A DNA stretch of 38,879 nucleotides from Bacteroidota bacterium. Its GTDB lineage: Bacteria > Bacteroidota > Bacteroidia > Chitinophagales > Chitinophagaceae. A model generated the notes under the pieces. That model had not been told where the DNA came from, did no database searches, and worked only from the letters and a program-made list of their open reading frames with translations. The stretch's first letter is position 1; each line of letters opens with the position of its first letter. The DNA lies in the NCBI GenBank assembly GCA_013286305.1, contig JABDFW010000024.1:1-38879 (forward strand). The letters run 5' to 3'. A program made the position numbers and the translations under genes. Below are positions 25,699 to 33,957 of this stretch, piece by piece.

Positions 25699-26838
25699 AT
25701 GATCATCCAGTCAAAACTTCCCGATGTTGGCACCACCATTTTTACCGTAATGAGCCAAATGGCCATTGATTGTAACGCCATCAACCTGGGGCAGGGCTTT
25801 CCTGATTTTATGATGAGTGAAGAACTTATTGAGTTGGTGAACCAGGCGATGCAAAAAGGCCATAACCAGTATGCACATACCAACGGTGTGCCCATATTGC
25901 GGCAGCGGCTTGCGGAAAAAATGAATAAGCTGTACGGCGCTGCAATTGATGGCGACTCGCAAATAACCATAACGCCCGGTGGCACATATGCCATTTATAC
26001 CGCGCTTACCACTATTCTGCAACCTGGTGATGAGGTGGTCGTTTTTGAACCTGCGTACGACAGCTATATTCCCAATGTTGAAGTAAACGGGGCGGTCCCG
26101 GTACGCATATCGCTTCAATATCCATCATACCGTATTCCCTGGGATGAGGTTAGGGATAAAATATCATCTAAAACAAAAACCATTATCATCAACTCCCCGC
26201 ACAACCCCACCGGCGCCGTGTTGCGTGACGATGATATACAGCAATTGCAAACAATTGTTGAGGGTACCAATATTATGATTATAAGCGACGAGGTGTATGA
26301 ACATTTGATATTCGACGGGCTGCCTCATCTTAGCATGCTGCGCTATCCACAACTTGCTGCAAGAAGCTTTGTTTGTTTTTCTTTTGGTAAAGCTTACCAC
26401 TGCACCGGTTGGAAAATGGGTTATTGCATTGCGCCACCCGCTTTTATGAAAGAGTTTAGAAAAGTACATCAATTTAATTGCTTTAGCTGCCATAGCCCGG
26501 TGCAATACGGGCTTGCCGAATACCTGCAAAATGAAGACGCCTATTTAGGCATCGGCAGGTTTTTGCAAAACAAGCGCGATTATTTTCAACAACTGATGTT
26601 GCAAACACCATTTAAAGCTATCCCATCCTACGGCAGTTATTTTCAGTGTTACAGTTATGCGGATATTAGTGATGAAGGTGATAAAGCATTTGCCATTCGC
26701 CTTACCAAAGAAAAAGGCGTGGCTGCAATACCCATGAGCAGTTTTTACAAAGATGGTACCGATAATAAAGTGTTGCGTTTTTGTTTTGGCAAGAAAGAAG
26801 AAACACTGGCAAAAGCTGTGGAAAGATTGCTCAAATGA
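25699..26838 (+). CDS. PLP-dependent methionine aminotransferase (YbdL type)
   Basis: 379 residues, fold-type I aminotransferase. NLGQGFPDF (about 29-37), ITPGGTYAIYTAL (about 90-102), INSPHNPTGAVL (about 164-175), ISDEVYEHL (about 195-203) and SFGKAYHCTGWKMGY with the PLP-binding Lys231 are all present, and RFCFGKK supplies the substrate Arg near the C-terminus. The QGFPDF and GKAYHCTGWK phrases match methionine/kynurenine-type transaminases of E. coli YbdL. In the cell it would return 4-methylthio-2-oxobutanoate to methionine in the salvage pathway, but other substrates are possible. Confidence 0.88.
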   Translation: MIIQSKLPDVGTTIFTVMSQMAIDCNAINLGQGFPDFMMSEELIELVNQAMQKGHNQYAHTNGVPILRQRLAEKMNKLYGAAIDGDSQITITPGGTYAIYTALTTILQPGDEVVVFEPAYDSYIPNVEVNGAVPVRISLQYPSYRIPWDEVRDKISSKTKTIIINSPHNPTGAVLRDDDIQQLQTIVEGTNIMIISDEVYEHLIFDGLPHLSMLRYPQLAARSFVCFSFGKAYHCTGWKMGYCIAPPAFMKEFRKVHQFNCFSCHSPVQYGLAEYLQNEDAYLGIGRFLQNKRDYFQQLMLQTPFKAIPSYGSYFQCYSYADISDEGDKAFAIRLTKEKGVAAIPMSSFYKDGTDNKVLRFCFGKKEETLAKAVERLLK

Positions 26839-26867
26839 GTTTTAGGTTCTTTGTTCCCTTCAAAATT

Positions 26868-27045
26868 CAAGATTCCTTGTTCCTTGTTCGTTATTCAACC
26901 CCGTTGTTCGATATCGATTTCTTACAATTCATTATTGGAAATTCCTTGTTCCCTGCTCGTTATTCAACCCCCTTGTTCGATATCAATTTCTTACAATTCA
27001 TTATTGGAAATTCCTTGTTCCTTGTTCGATATTTATTTCCCAATC
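26868..27045. repeat. 69-bp tandem word repeat (TTCCTTGTTCGTTATTC family)
   Basis: The phrase CTTACAATTCATTATTGGAA recurs with a period of 69 bases (26921 and 26990); each unit carries TTCCTTGTTC, TCGTTATTCAACC and GTTCGATATC. About 2.6 units. An inverted copy of the core lies at about 5722-5752. It fills the space between two convergent genes. Confidence 0.85.
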
Positions 27046-27056
27046 AACCTTCTTTA

Positions 27057-27893
27057 CTATTTACTTAGCATCCGGTACACCCGCACATAATCCACCTGCA
27101 TTTTTGCAGGAAAAATACTGTCATCCATGCCTTTTTGCCCTCCCCAGCCACCGCCAACTGCTACATTCAGCAGAATATGAAAAGGTTTATCAAAAGGCCA
27201 TGCAGCATGCCCTGTGCCTTTATTTACAAATTCAAAACCCTGCACACCGTCAATAAACCCTTTTATTGAATAAGGTGTCCAGTCAATCCTGTACACATGA
27301 AATGCCGAAGTATCTGTAGGCACATTTATAACAGCGGTTGCTTGCGTATTTATTACCCAGTTATAAGATTCCGTGTGCGTGCTGATATGAATGTTATTGG
27401 GGTCAAAACCCACCTGCTCCATAATATCCACCTCGCCCGATTTTGGCCATCCGCCATAAGCCCAGTCTGTTGGCAGCATCCATATAGCGGGCCATAGCCC
27501 CCTGCCACTCTGCAGTTTGGCGCTTATTTCAAACCGTCCATACAAAAAATCGGCTTTATGTTTGGTAACTATTCTTGCAGAAGTATAATGCATTCCACCC
27601 ACATTCTCTTTCCTGGCTTCAATGGTTAGTATGCCATTTTTAATAGTGGCGTTTTTAGCCTTGGTGTAGTATTCCAGTTCCTGGTTACCCCAGCCGTTTC
27701 CGCCAACATCGTAACTCCATTTTGTGGTATCGGGCAAACCATCTTTGTTAAATTCGTCAGACCAAAACGGCGTTTTTTCAAACGTCCAGCCGCTATCTTT
27801 AACGGCCGTTGCGGCACTGGTTGAATTGGTTGATTGCGCAAAACCAGTACAAACGGACATCGATAAAATAAAAATCAGCAATAAATTTTTCAT
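27057..27893 (-). CDS. Glycoside hydrolase family 16, probable endo-beta-1,3-glucanase
   Basis: 278 residues with signal peptide MKNLLLIFILSMSVCTGFAQ. The catalytic motif is SGEVDIMEQVG with nucleophile E154, D156 and acid/base E159, the extended E-x-D-x-x-E form typical of laminarinases. FWSDEFNKDGLPDTTKWSYDVGGNGWGNQELEYYT (a Trp-rich N-terminal sheet), GRGLWPAIWMLP and the final RVYR strand support GH16. It would cut beta-1,3- or mixed-linked glucans at the cell surface. No polysaccharide-utilisation partner genes are adjacent. Confidence 0.92.
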   Translation of the reverse strand: MKNLLLIFILSMSVCTGFAQSTNSTSAATAVKDSGWTFEKTPFWSDEFNKDGLPDTTKWSYDVGGNGWGNQELEYYTKAKNATIKNGILTIEARKENVGGMHYTSARIVTKHKADFLYGRFEISAKLQSGRGLWPAIWMLPTDWAYGGWPKSGEVDIMEQVGFDPNNIHISTHTESYNWVINTQATAVINVPTDTSAFHVYRIDWTPYSIKGFIDGVQGFEFVNKGTGHAAWPFDKPFHILLNVAVGGGWGGQKGMDDSIFPAKMQVDYVRVYRMLSK

Positions 27894-28025
27894 ATAAACA
27901 ATGCAGTTTAATCAGGGGCAAAAGATACTATAAATTTTTAATTGCGGCGGCTTGGCTATTTAAAAGCCTGCCAACAATAAAAAGTCCATTAAATACAATA
28001 ACAGTTATTTAAAGGAAATTACTTT

Positions 28026-28033
28026 TACTTTTG
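28026..28033 (+). promoter_or_regulatory. -7 promoter box of the M16 gene
   Basis: TACTTTTG fits TAnnTTTG and lies 22 bases before the ATG at 28055. No convincing -33 box is visible. Confidence 0.4.
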
Positions 28034-28054
28034 CTGCCTTAAATAACACGGGAT

Positions 28055-29335
28055 ATGCTAAACAGGAGCAAGGCGCCTGCAATACACGATGCGGTTGAAT
28101 TTGATATAAGGTTAAAACCTTACCAGCATTTTATTTTGGATAATGGGGTTGAAGTGTATGCTGTTGACGGCGGCGCCGAAGAGGTGATATTGGTTGAATG
28201 GGTATTTTATGCGGGCAACTGGTATGAAGAAAAAAATATAGTGGCCGCTACTGCGAACCATTTATTAAAGAACGGCACCAAAACCAAATCTGCTTTTGCT
28301 ATAAATGAGCATTTTGAATTTTACGGCTCCTTCCTTAACCGGCATTGTTATAACGAAACGGCTACGCTTACACTGCACAGCCTGTCAAAACATTTGCCTG
28401 CGTTATTACCGGTGATGGCCGAATTGCTTACGGAAAGTATTTTTCCGGAGAACGAACTGGCCATATATAAACAAAACCAAAAACAACGGCTTTCAGTAAA
28501 CCTTAAGAAATGCGATTTTGTCGCTACCCGTTTGATTGATGAATACCTATTTGGCATTGACCATCCTTATGGCAAATACACTTCCGCTGAGGACTATGAT
28601 GCACTGCAACAGGATGAGCTTCTTAGATTCTATCAACAATATTATACGCAGGGAAAAGGGATGCTGTTTGTAGCCGGTAAACTGCCTGCCGATATACAGG
28701 AGCAATTAAATAGCGCATTTGGGCAACTGCCAGTTAATAACACAACTTTGCCGGAAGTACATCATTTGCCACACCCGGCAACGGAAAAAAAGTACAATAT
28801 TCTTAATGATCCAACAGGCGTGCAGGGGGCGATAAGGATAGGAAGGCCTTTCCCCAACAGGCACCATCCTGATTTTACCAAAGCCCAGGTATTGAATAAT
28901 ATTTTTGGGGGATATTTTGGCAGCCGCCTGATGAGCAATATACGCGAGGACAAGGGCTACACCTATGGCATACACAGCTACCTGCAAAACCATGTTAATA
29001 CCAGCGCCTGGGTTATTAGCACTGAGGCAGGCAGGGATGTTTGTGCCGCTACCATTGAAGAAGTATATAAGGAAATGAAAATATTGTGCGACGAAATAGT
29101 AGATGAAGAAGAGCTGAGCCTGGTACGCAATTATATGATGGGTAGTATTCTTGGCGACCTTGACGGCCCCTTCCAGATAATTGCCCGGTGGAAAAATTAT
29201 GTGCTGAATAATTTATCAGGTGATTATTTTTACAATGCGCTTGATACCATACGGCATGTAAGTGCGGAAGAATTACAGGCGCTTGCAAAAAAATATTTTA
29301 ACCCCGGAGATTTTTACGAACTTACGGTTGTGTAG
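28055..29335 (+). CDS. M16-family protein without the zinc-binding motif (probably non-catalytic)
   Basis: 426 residues with the two-domain M16 layout: HFILDNGVEVYAV at the start, TLTLHSLSKHLPALLPVMAELL, and the second-domain marks FGGYFGSRLMSNIREDKGYTYGIHSYLQ. In the active site the HxxEH motif is changed to A65-T-A-N68-H69: the first His and the Glu are missing while the following LLKNGT keeps the family alignment. It cannot bind zinc in the normal way. In Bacteroidota such inactive M16 subunits usually pair with an active one; none is adjacent here. No signal peptide, so probably cytoplasmic or exported by another route. Confidence 0.85.
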   Translation: MLNRSKAPAIHDAVEFDIRLKPYQHFILDNGVEVYAVDGGAEEVILVEWVFYAGNWYEEKNIVAATANHLLKNGTKTKSAFAINEHFEFYGSFLNRHCYNETATLTLHSLSKHLPALLPVMAELLTESIFPENELAIYKQNQKQRLSVNLKKCDFVATRLIDEYLFGIDHPYGKYTSAEDYDALQQDELLRFYQQYYTQGKGMLFVAGKLPADIQEQLNSAFGQLPVNNTTLPEVHHLPHPATEKKYNILNDPTGVQGAIRIGRPFPNRHHPDFTKAQVLNNIFGGYFGSRLMSNIREDKGYTYGIHSYLQNHVNTSAWVISTEAGRDVCAATIEEVYKEMKILCDEIVDEEELSLVRNYMMGSILGDLDGPFQIIARWKNYVLNNLSGDYFYNALDTIRHVSAEELQALAKKYFNPGDFYELTVV

Positions 29336-29337
29336 CT

Positions 29338-29490
29338 TTACCACATAGGCACAATAGGAAACATAGGTTCACATAGAATTTATAAAAAAATAGTGTGTCT
29401 TTTGAATTTATTTTTAGAGAACACCTAACCACATAGATTCACACAGAACTATGTGTTTCTTATGTGTCCTATGTGCCTATGTGGTAAACA
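29338..29490. repeat. Palindromic CACATAGG-type repeat, long copy
   Basis: ACCACATAGGCACAATAGGAAACATAGG at the left and TTTCTTATGTGTCCTATGTGCCTATGTGG at the right pair into a long stem. It is the same family as 20927-21012 and lies in the 5' region of the YvlD-like gene. Confidence 0.75.
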
Positions 29491-29511
29491 AAAAAACTAA
29501 ACTAATCTACT

Positions 29512-29874
29512 ATGGGCCGTTTTATTGGTAAAATATTAGTAACAGCGGTAGCTGCATTAATTGCGGCGCGCCTTGTACACGGCGTTAGTATTGACAATAG
29601 TATTACAGCCATTTTGTTAGCATTAGTGCTGGCACTGCTCAATGGTTTTATTAAGCCCCTGCTTGTTATATTTACTATTCCCATAACCATACTCACACTT
29701 GGGTTATTTTTACTTATTATTAATATCGTCATCATTAAATGGGCGGCAGATATAGTACCAGGCTTTCATGTTGATGGTAACTGGCCTGCTTTGTGGTTTA
29801 GTATTTTATTGTCAATCGTTACTTATCTTATTGAGAAGATCATTGGCAAGCCGCAGGAAGAAAGAAGCAATTAA
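29512..29874 (+). CDS. YvlD / phage-holin-4-2-family membrane protein
   Basis: 120 residues with four membrane helices. GRFIGKILVTAVAALIAARLVHGVSIDN, ALVLALLNGFIKPLLVIFTIPITILTLGLFLLIINIVIIKWAADIVPGFHVDG are the family phrases (PF04020). Despite the holin label the family is chromosomal and has been tied to envelope stress in other bacteria. The role here is unknown. A hairpin terminator shared with the rtcB transcript lies 20 bases after the stop. Confidence 0.85.
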   Translation: MGRFIGKILVTAVAALIAARLVHGVSIDNSITAILLALVLALLNGFIKPLLVIFTIPITILTLGLFLLIINIVIIKWAADIVPGFHVDGNWPALWFSILLSIVTYLIEKIIGKPQEERSN

Positions 29875-29894
29875 TATACTCTTAAATAAAAAAA

Positions 29895-29922
29895 CTCCCA
29901 TTACTTTTTCAAGTAACAGGAG
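29895..29922 (-). terminator. Terminator of the rtcB transcript
   Basis: CTCCCATTACTT-TTTC-AAGTAACAGGAG forms a stem of 10 pairs with two mismatches. Read on the minus strand it is followed by a run of seven T, so it terminates the leftward rtcB operon; on the plus strand the tail is CTTATCTT, weaker. Confidence 0.65.
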
Positions 29923-30015
29923 CTTATCTTATCCGCCTTTTTCTGTTTCACTTCTCTTCTATATCTTCTTTCGATCCAGTCAGACGGGGACCATCAGACT
30001 GGAGGCTAACTTTCT

Positions 30016-31503
30016 TCATTCCCCTTCAGTAATGCTGTCTTCTTTCAGCCTTTTGTGATTCATATGTGTTTTAGGTTTATCGCCGCACATACGCACAATT
30101 TTTGGCGTGAATTTTCCAAGCACATCCACCAGTTGTGTTTGGCTTTGCATCACCGCTTCAATATCCTTGTACGCAAAGGGCGCTTCGTCAAGCCCGCCAC
30201 CCATCAGTATCACACCATGCTTTTGCAGTATTTCTTTCAAAGCCTTATGTGTAACGCTGCCCAGTGCAGCGGTACGGCTCATCTTTCTGCCCGCGCCATG
30301 TGACGCAGAATTAACAGAGGCTGTTTCGCCCTTTCCTTTTACAATAAAGCCAGGGGCTGTCATGCTTCCCGGAATAATACCCAGCACATTTTTACCAGCC
30401 GGTGTAGCACCTTTGCGGTGAACGATCACCTCCCTGCCTTCGTACATTTCTTTCCATGCAAAGTTATGGTGGTTCTCAACCATCTTCATTGGCTTACGCC
30501 CCAACTGCTTTGCAATTTTTGCGTGAATGATGTGATGGCATGCCGAAGCATAATCACCCGCAAGGTTCATGGCTATCCAATATTCCATGCCTTCTTCTTC
30601 ATTTAAGTTAAGCCATGCAAGGTTAGATGCTTCCTGCGGCAGCCTTCTTTTTTGCTTTGCAATTTTTGTGTAATGCGCGGCAATATTGGCGCCCAAAGCC
30701 CTGGAGCCTGAATGTGTTAGCAAGCCCACATAAGTGCCTGCCTCTACACCCAGCACCGCATCTTTTTCTGCCAGTTCAATAATACCAAATTCTGCAAAAT
30801 GGTTACCGCTGCCCGATGTGCCCAACTGTTTCCAGGCCCTGCCATGCAAGCCCTTTAACAACGGAAGTTCAAAAAACTCTTTACGTTCCATCACTGCATC
30901 GTCTTCAGCTTCTTTATAGGTAGCGCCGCTGCCAAATAATGTTGCTTCACACAATTCTCTTGAAAAGAATTTTTCTTTAGTGTTCAGCTCTTTTACATCA
31001 ATATCAAAAATGCTTAAACACATACGACAGCCGATATCCACCCCTACACCATACGGAATAACCGAATTTTCTGTTGCCAGCACGCCACCTATCGGTAAGC
31101 CGTACCCATGATGGGCGTCGGGCATTAAAGCGCCTGCCACGGCCACCGGCAATTTAGCCGCGCTGTACATCTGGTGCATAGCGCCCTGCTCAATATGCTC
31201 ACCACCGAATACATTAAACTGTATGCCCGTGTTGTTGAGGGAGATGGAAGCGCCGACCTCCTCTAAATCTCCTCCGCCGGTTGGCGGAGAGACTTTTGGC
31301 AACAACGATTCCGCAATTTTGCCTAATATTTCATTGGTCTTGTATTCAGCAGGGTTTTCTAATACTTGTTTTAATATAGCCAATGCCTCTGCTAATGAAG
31401 AATGTTTGTAATGTTTCTCCATTATCCCCATGGCTACGCTTATCACCGGCCCCTCAGGGTACCCGATGTTGCGTATATCTTTTCCTCTTAATTTTAGTTT
31501 CAT
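30016..31503 (-). CDS. rtcB: RNA-splicing ligase RtcB
   Basis: 495 residues. RtcB joins RNA ends with 2',3'-cyclic phosphate or 3'-phosphate to 5'-OH ends using GTP and Mn2+. Motifs in order: MPDAHHGYGLPIGGV (about 128-141), YGVGVDIGCRM with D155 and C159, GSGNHFAEF (231-239), HSGSRALG (264-271), VENHHNFAW (342-350), the guanylylated-His motif HRKGATPAG with H362, and NSASHGAGR (398-406). All metal and GTP residues look intact. It ends an operon with an AAA ATPase and an unknown protein; Ro60 and a tRNA/Y-RNA array lie upstream on the same strand. Residues about 70-87 are encoded by a palindromic stretch that looks inserted (31250-31297). Confidence 0.95.
   Translation of the reverse strand: MKLKLRGKDIRNIGYPEGPVISVAMGIMEKHYKHSSLAEALAILKQVLENPAEYKTNEILGKIAESLLPKVSPPTGGGDLEEVGASISLNNTGIQFNVFGGEHIEQGAMHQMYSAAKLPVAVAGALMPDAHHGYGLPIGGVLATENSVIPYGVGVDIGCRMCLSIFDIDVKELNTKEKFFSRELCEATLFGSGATYKEAEDDAVMERKEFFELPLLKGLHGRAWKQLGTSGSGNHFAEFGIIELAEKDAVLGVEAGTYVGLLTHSGSRALGANIAAHYTKIAKQKRRLPQEASNLAWLNLNEEEGMEYWIAMNLAGDYASACHHIIHAKIAKQLGRKPMKMVENHHNFAWKEMYEGREVIVHRKGATPAGKNVLGIIPGSMTAPGFIVKGKGETASVNSASHGAGRKMSRTAALGSVTHKALKEILQKHGVILMGGGLDEAPFAYKDIEAVMQSQTQLVDVLGKFTPKIVRMCGDKPKTHMNHKRLKEDSITEGE
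31250..31297. repeat. Palindromic segment in frame inside rtcB
   Basis: CTCCGCC-GGTT-GGCGGAG (31272-31289) is flanked by TCTAAATCTCC and GAGACTTTT, the composition of intergenic CTCC/GGAG-type repeats of Bacteroidota. It encodes VSPPTGGGDLEEVGASIS (residues about 71-88), a Pro/Gly-rich loop between the N-terminal helices and the catalytic core. Confidence 0.5.
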
Positions 31504-31537
31504 ACCCCTGCCCCAGAGGGGGACTTTTTAAATTTAT

Positions 31538-32284
31538 TTAAATTATTTCTTCTTTTACGGCATCTAGTATTTGAGATAACGGCACGTTTTTAAATATATA
31601 TTTTTCTCTTTCATTTTCCCATTCTTTCCGCCAGCCGTTACCATATGAATTCCCCTTCAATTTTGCTATCCGGGGTCTCCAATTATTGCCGATAATATGA
31701 TTATCGATCTCTGCAAGCCTGCTTTCAATAGCCTCATCCCTTATTCTTGCTTTAAATATTAGATTTGGCCGTACCCGCAACACGAATCGCCATGGCTCAG
31801 TAAAAACGTAGGCTTTATAAAACTTTTTACCTGTCCAGTCCAATACATCCCTTTCTTCAAAAAATTGCCACTCTTTATCTGTAAAGCTCATCTCTTTCGA
31901 ATTTTGGGCAGGCGAATTTTTGAGTTGCTGGCTACTAACTGCATATTGCTTTTTACCATTGAGCCTGTATTTTATCTTAAAATCCTTTCTATGGTTATAT
32001 TGAGTACAATTTATTTTCTCAAGAATACCCTGGAAAAAATTTGAATCCTTACTCCTGACTATATCTTCTCTTAAAACAAAATACCGTTTCCATCCCCGCA
32101 TTACAGGTGGGTTCAAATCTATCCACCCAAGGTTGCGGTCTTTCAGCCAAAGTTCTGTTTGCTCTTTATCAAGCCTTCTTAATTTTTTTTCAAAGCCTTT
32201 GTGCTGCATCCGTTTTTTCTGCCTTGCAGTACGCAGGCCATACAAAAGGATATCTGTTTCCTCGTTTAAAAATTTGCTGCTCAT
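31538..32284 (-). CDS. Unknown 248-aa basic protein in the RNA-repair operon
   Basis: I do not recognise this family. It has 248 residues, is strongly charged and aromatic, and has no signal peptide or membrane helix. The N-terminal third is a basic helix with many Lys/Arg and EKKLRRLDKEQTELWLKDRNLGW (about 32-54), followed by MRGWKRYFVLRED (about 62-74) and a C-terminal WRPRIAKLKGNSYGNGWRKEWENEREKYIF. The charge and Trp/Tyr content would suit RNA binding, which is inference. It lies 34 bases before rtcB and 134 bases after the AAA ATPase gene and is surely co-transcribed. A nuclease, RNA-binding adaptor or ATPase partner are all possible. Confidence 0.75.
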   Translation of the reverse strand: MSSKFLNEETDILLYGLRTARQKKRMQHKGFEKKLRRLDKEQTELWLKDRNLGWIDLNPPVMRGWKRYFVLREDIVRSKDSNFFQGILEKINCTQYNHRKDFKIKYRLNGKKQYAVSSQQLKNSPAQNSKEMSFTDKEWQFFEERDVLDWTGKKFYKAYVFTEPWRFVLRVRPNLIFKARIRDEAIESRLAEIDNHIIGNNWRPRIAKLKGNSYGNGWRKEWENEREKYIFKNVPLSQILDAVKEEII

Positions 32285-32418
32285 ATCTTATGTTTTGTTC
32301 CGTTCGGAATAGGCCACCACTTGATGGCCCGTTACTGCGTATTGATATGAACACGTAATTTTTTTTCATTTTAAATAGTTTTGTCTCCCCTCCTTTCAAC
32401 GGAGAGAAGGATTATTTT

Positions 32419-33510
32419 TTAATTGTTGTTTACTACTAACTCTTCCAGTGGTTCTCTTCTAAACCCAATAACATTTACCTGCTTTGCCTCATAGTTTTGC
32501 TCGTGCTGGTTGCTTATTTCAGCAACGGTCATTGGGCTGGTAATAGTGGTATTGTGTTTAAAGTGGCCGCTTAGTTTTTGCGCCTTTTCAATACTCAATT
32601 TACCAAATTCATACCGTGCAATAAGCCTTCCCTTACGCATCAACGCACTATCGATAAGAGTAAGGGCGCTATTAAAGGTGCAAATAATTTGAACATTCAG
32701 AAAGTCTGCCATCAAGCCGTCCGAAATATTCAGCAGGTTTGACACAGATGAATCATTGCTGTTCCGCCTGTCCATGATAATGTTCTCGGCATCTTCAATA
32801 ATAAGCACCGTATTTGGGTTGTCAATCAAAAGATCGAGGAAACCGGGATCCATTAAATTGCCTGCTACGTTTGGTGAAAGAAATAAAACTCTTTTCTTTA
32901 ACCTTCCTACCAGGTAACGCAGGTATGTTGTTTTCCCTGTGCCCGGCAAGCCATGTAACAAAACAATGCCCTTATCATTTTTTTTATTAAGCCTGCCCAT
33001 TATTGTTTCATCCACTGCTTTAAAATCGTCTTCATAAAAAAGGTTAAGATCAAGCTTTGTCCTTTTTATATCCATCTCTTTTAAGTCGAGGTAACCATTA
33101 CCTTTTACGATGATATTTATTTCAGCAGGCTGCCGCTTTTTTCTTTCCCTGAATTTGTAGATAACTAACCCTGCTTCTTCTACAAAGGCTTTTTGCGTTC
33201 CGTCATGTAAAATGTCGCAATAGTTATTATTAAATTCAAGCAGGCACCTGTTATTCAATAATATCATGGTCCGGTGGAAATGAAACTTTTTGTTTTTTTG
33301 CTTATACCACTGGTATTGATAAATATTTATAATAAGCGCGCTAAACTTTTCTTTAAAAGCATTGCACGCCTTTTCTGCATCTATATTGCTGATAAAATAA
33401 GTGTTCGGTATTATATCATTGGAATACAGGTACAAAGTTTTCGCATCCAGGAAACGGCTATCAAATACACTATTTGTATTGATAACCCGCTGGGTTTGTG
33501 AATTGTCCAT
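32419..33510 (-). CDS. AAA+ ATPase, BCS1-like, associated with RtcB
   Basis: 363 residues. The N-terminal 170 residues form an unknown domain with aromatic-rich beta strands (NIYQYQWYKQKNKKFHFHRT). The AAA domain has Walker A GLPGTGKTT (187-195), Walker B TVLIIEDAEN (234-243), sensor-1 Asn in CTFNS (280) and RKGR (292-295), which is the BCS1-type arginine motif; RYEFGKLSIEKAQKL is the small-domain start. BCS1-like ATPases remodel proteins or RNP complexes. It is the first protein gene of the RtcB operon after the tRNA/Y-RNA array, so it may remodel Ro60, RtcB or RNA cargo. Confidence 0.88.
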   Translation of the reverse strand: MDNSQTQRVINTNSVFDSRFLDAKTLYLYSNDIIPNTYFISNIDAEKACNAFKEKFSALIINIYQYQWYKQKNKKFHFHRTMILLNNRCLLEFNNNYCDILHDGTQKAFVEEAGLVIYKFRERKKRQPAEINIIVKGNGYLDLKEMDIKRTKLDLNLFYEDDFKAVDETIMGRLNKKNDKGIVLLHGLPGTGKTTYLRYLVGRLKKRVLFLSPNVAGNLMDPGFLDLLIDNPNTVLIIEDAENIIMDRRNSNDSSVSNLLNISDGLMADFLNVQIICTFNSALTLIDSALMRKGRLIARYEFGKLSIEKAQKLSGHFKHNTTITSPMTVAEISNQHEQNYEAKQVNVIGFRREPLEELVVNNN

Positions 33511-33602
33511 TTCAGTTTTTTTTGAGAGTATTAATTGTGTTTTTTCTTTTTAAACCACACATACCTACTTCAATACAAGAGTACGCATATACATTTTTTT
33601 AG

Positions 33603-33674
33603 CGGATGAAACAGGATTCGAACCTGTACTGGCGGTACTTCAAACCGCTGCTCTGCCATTGGAGCTATTCACCC
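33603..33674 (-). tRNA. tRNA-Phe (GAA), unusual body
   Basis: A complete 72-nt cloverleaf: acceptor GGGTGAA/TTCATCC, D arm GCTC...GAGC, anticodon arm GCGGT-TTGAAGT-ACCGC with anticodon GAA, a 4-nt variable region, T arm ACAGG-TTCGAAT-CCTGT. Position 73 is G and no CCA is encoded. G73 and G37 are not what a normal tRNA-Phe shows (A73, A37), so it may not serve translation. Confidence 0.75.
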
Positions 33675-33713
33675 GTGACCACGATTTTCAGGATCTTACT
33701 GAATCACCTGATT
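33675..33713 (+). repeat. CACGATTTT-type dispersed repeat, copy 1
   Basis: GTGACCACGATTTTCAGGATCTTACTGAATCACCTGATT. The same family is seen at 34171-34208, 34249-34285 and 34476-34512, the last two inverted. This copy directly follows the 5' end of tRNA-Phe. Confidence 0.75.
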
Positions 33714-33748
33714 ACTTTTATCCTGGCTTACAATATTTTCTTTGCATG

Positions 33749-33819
33749 TTGTTGAGGCTGGATTTGAACCAACATCGCCGAGGCCAAATCCCGGTGTGCT
33801 GCCCTTGCACCACTCAACA
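33749..33819 (-). tRNA. tRNA-Gln (TTG), unusual body
   Basis: Acceptor TGTTGAG/CTCAACA (7 bp), D arm GTGC...GCAC, anticodon arm CCGGG-ATTTGGC-CTCGG with anticodon TTG, T arm GTTGG-TTCAAAT-CCAGC. The U1-A72 pair is the known Gln identity element, but position 73 is A instead of G. No encoded CCA. Confidence 0.78.
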
Positions 33820-33872
33820 ATCCTGATTAGATTCATCTTCCAAATCACCTTAATCCCCCAAATCCCCGTCCT

Positions 33873-33945
33873 GGTTGTCCCCGGGACTCGAACCCTGTTC
33901 TCTTCATTCACAGTGAAGTACTTTGCCGGTTAAGCTAAAGACAAT
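33873..33945 (-). tRNA. tRNA-His-like gene (GTG)
   Basis: Anticodon arm CTTCA-CTGTGAA-TGAAG is perfect and gives anticodon GTG. D arm GCTT...AAGT, T arm CAGGG-TTCGAGT-CCCGG has one mismatch. The acceptor ATTGTCT/GGACAAC pairs with an A-C mismatch at the end, and an encoded G-1 is missing although C73 is present. It is therefore degenerate or mimics tRNA-His rather than being a normal one. Confidence 0.65.
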
Positions 33946-33957
33946 ATATACACGCCA

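Noticed and set aside
29512-29874. Prophage holin
   Set aside because: The family name is misleading; there are no other phage genes nearby and the YvlD-type family is chromosomal.
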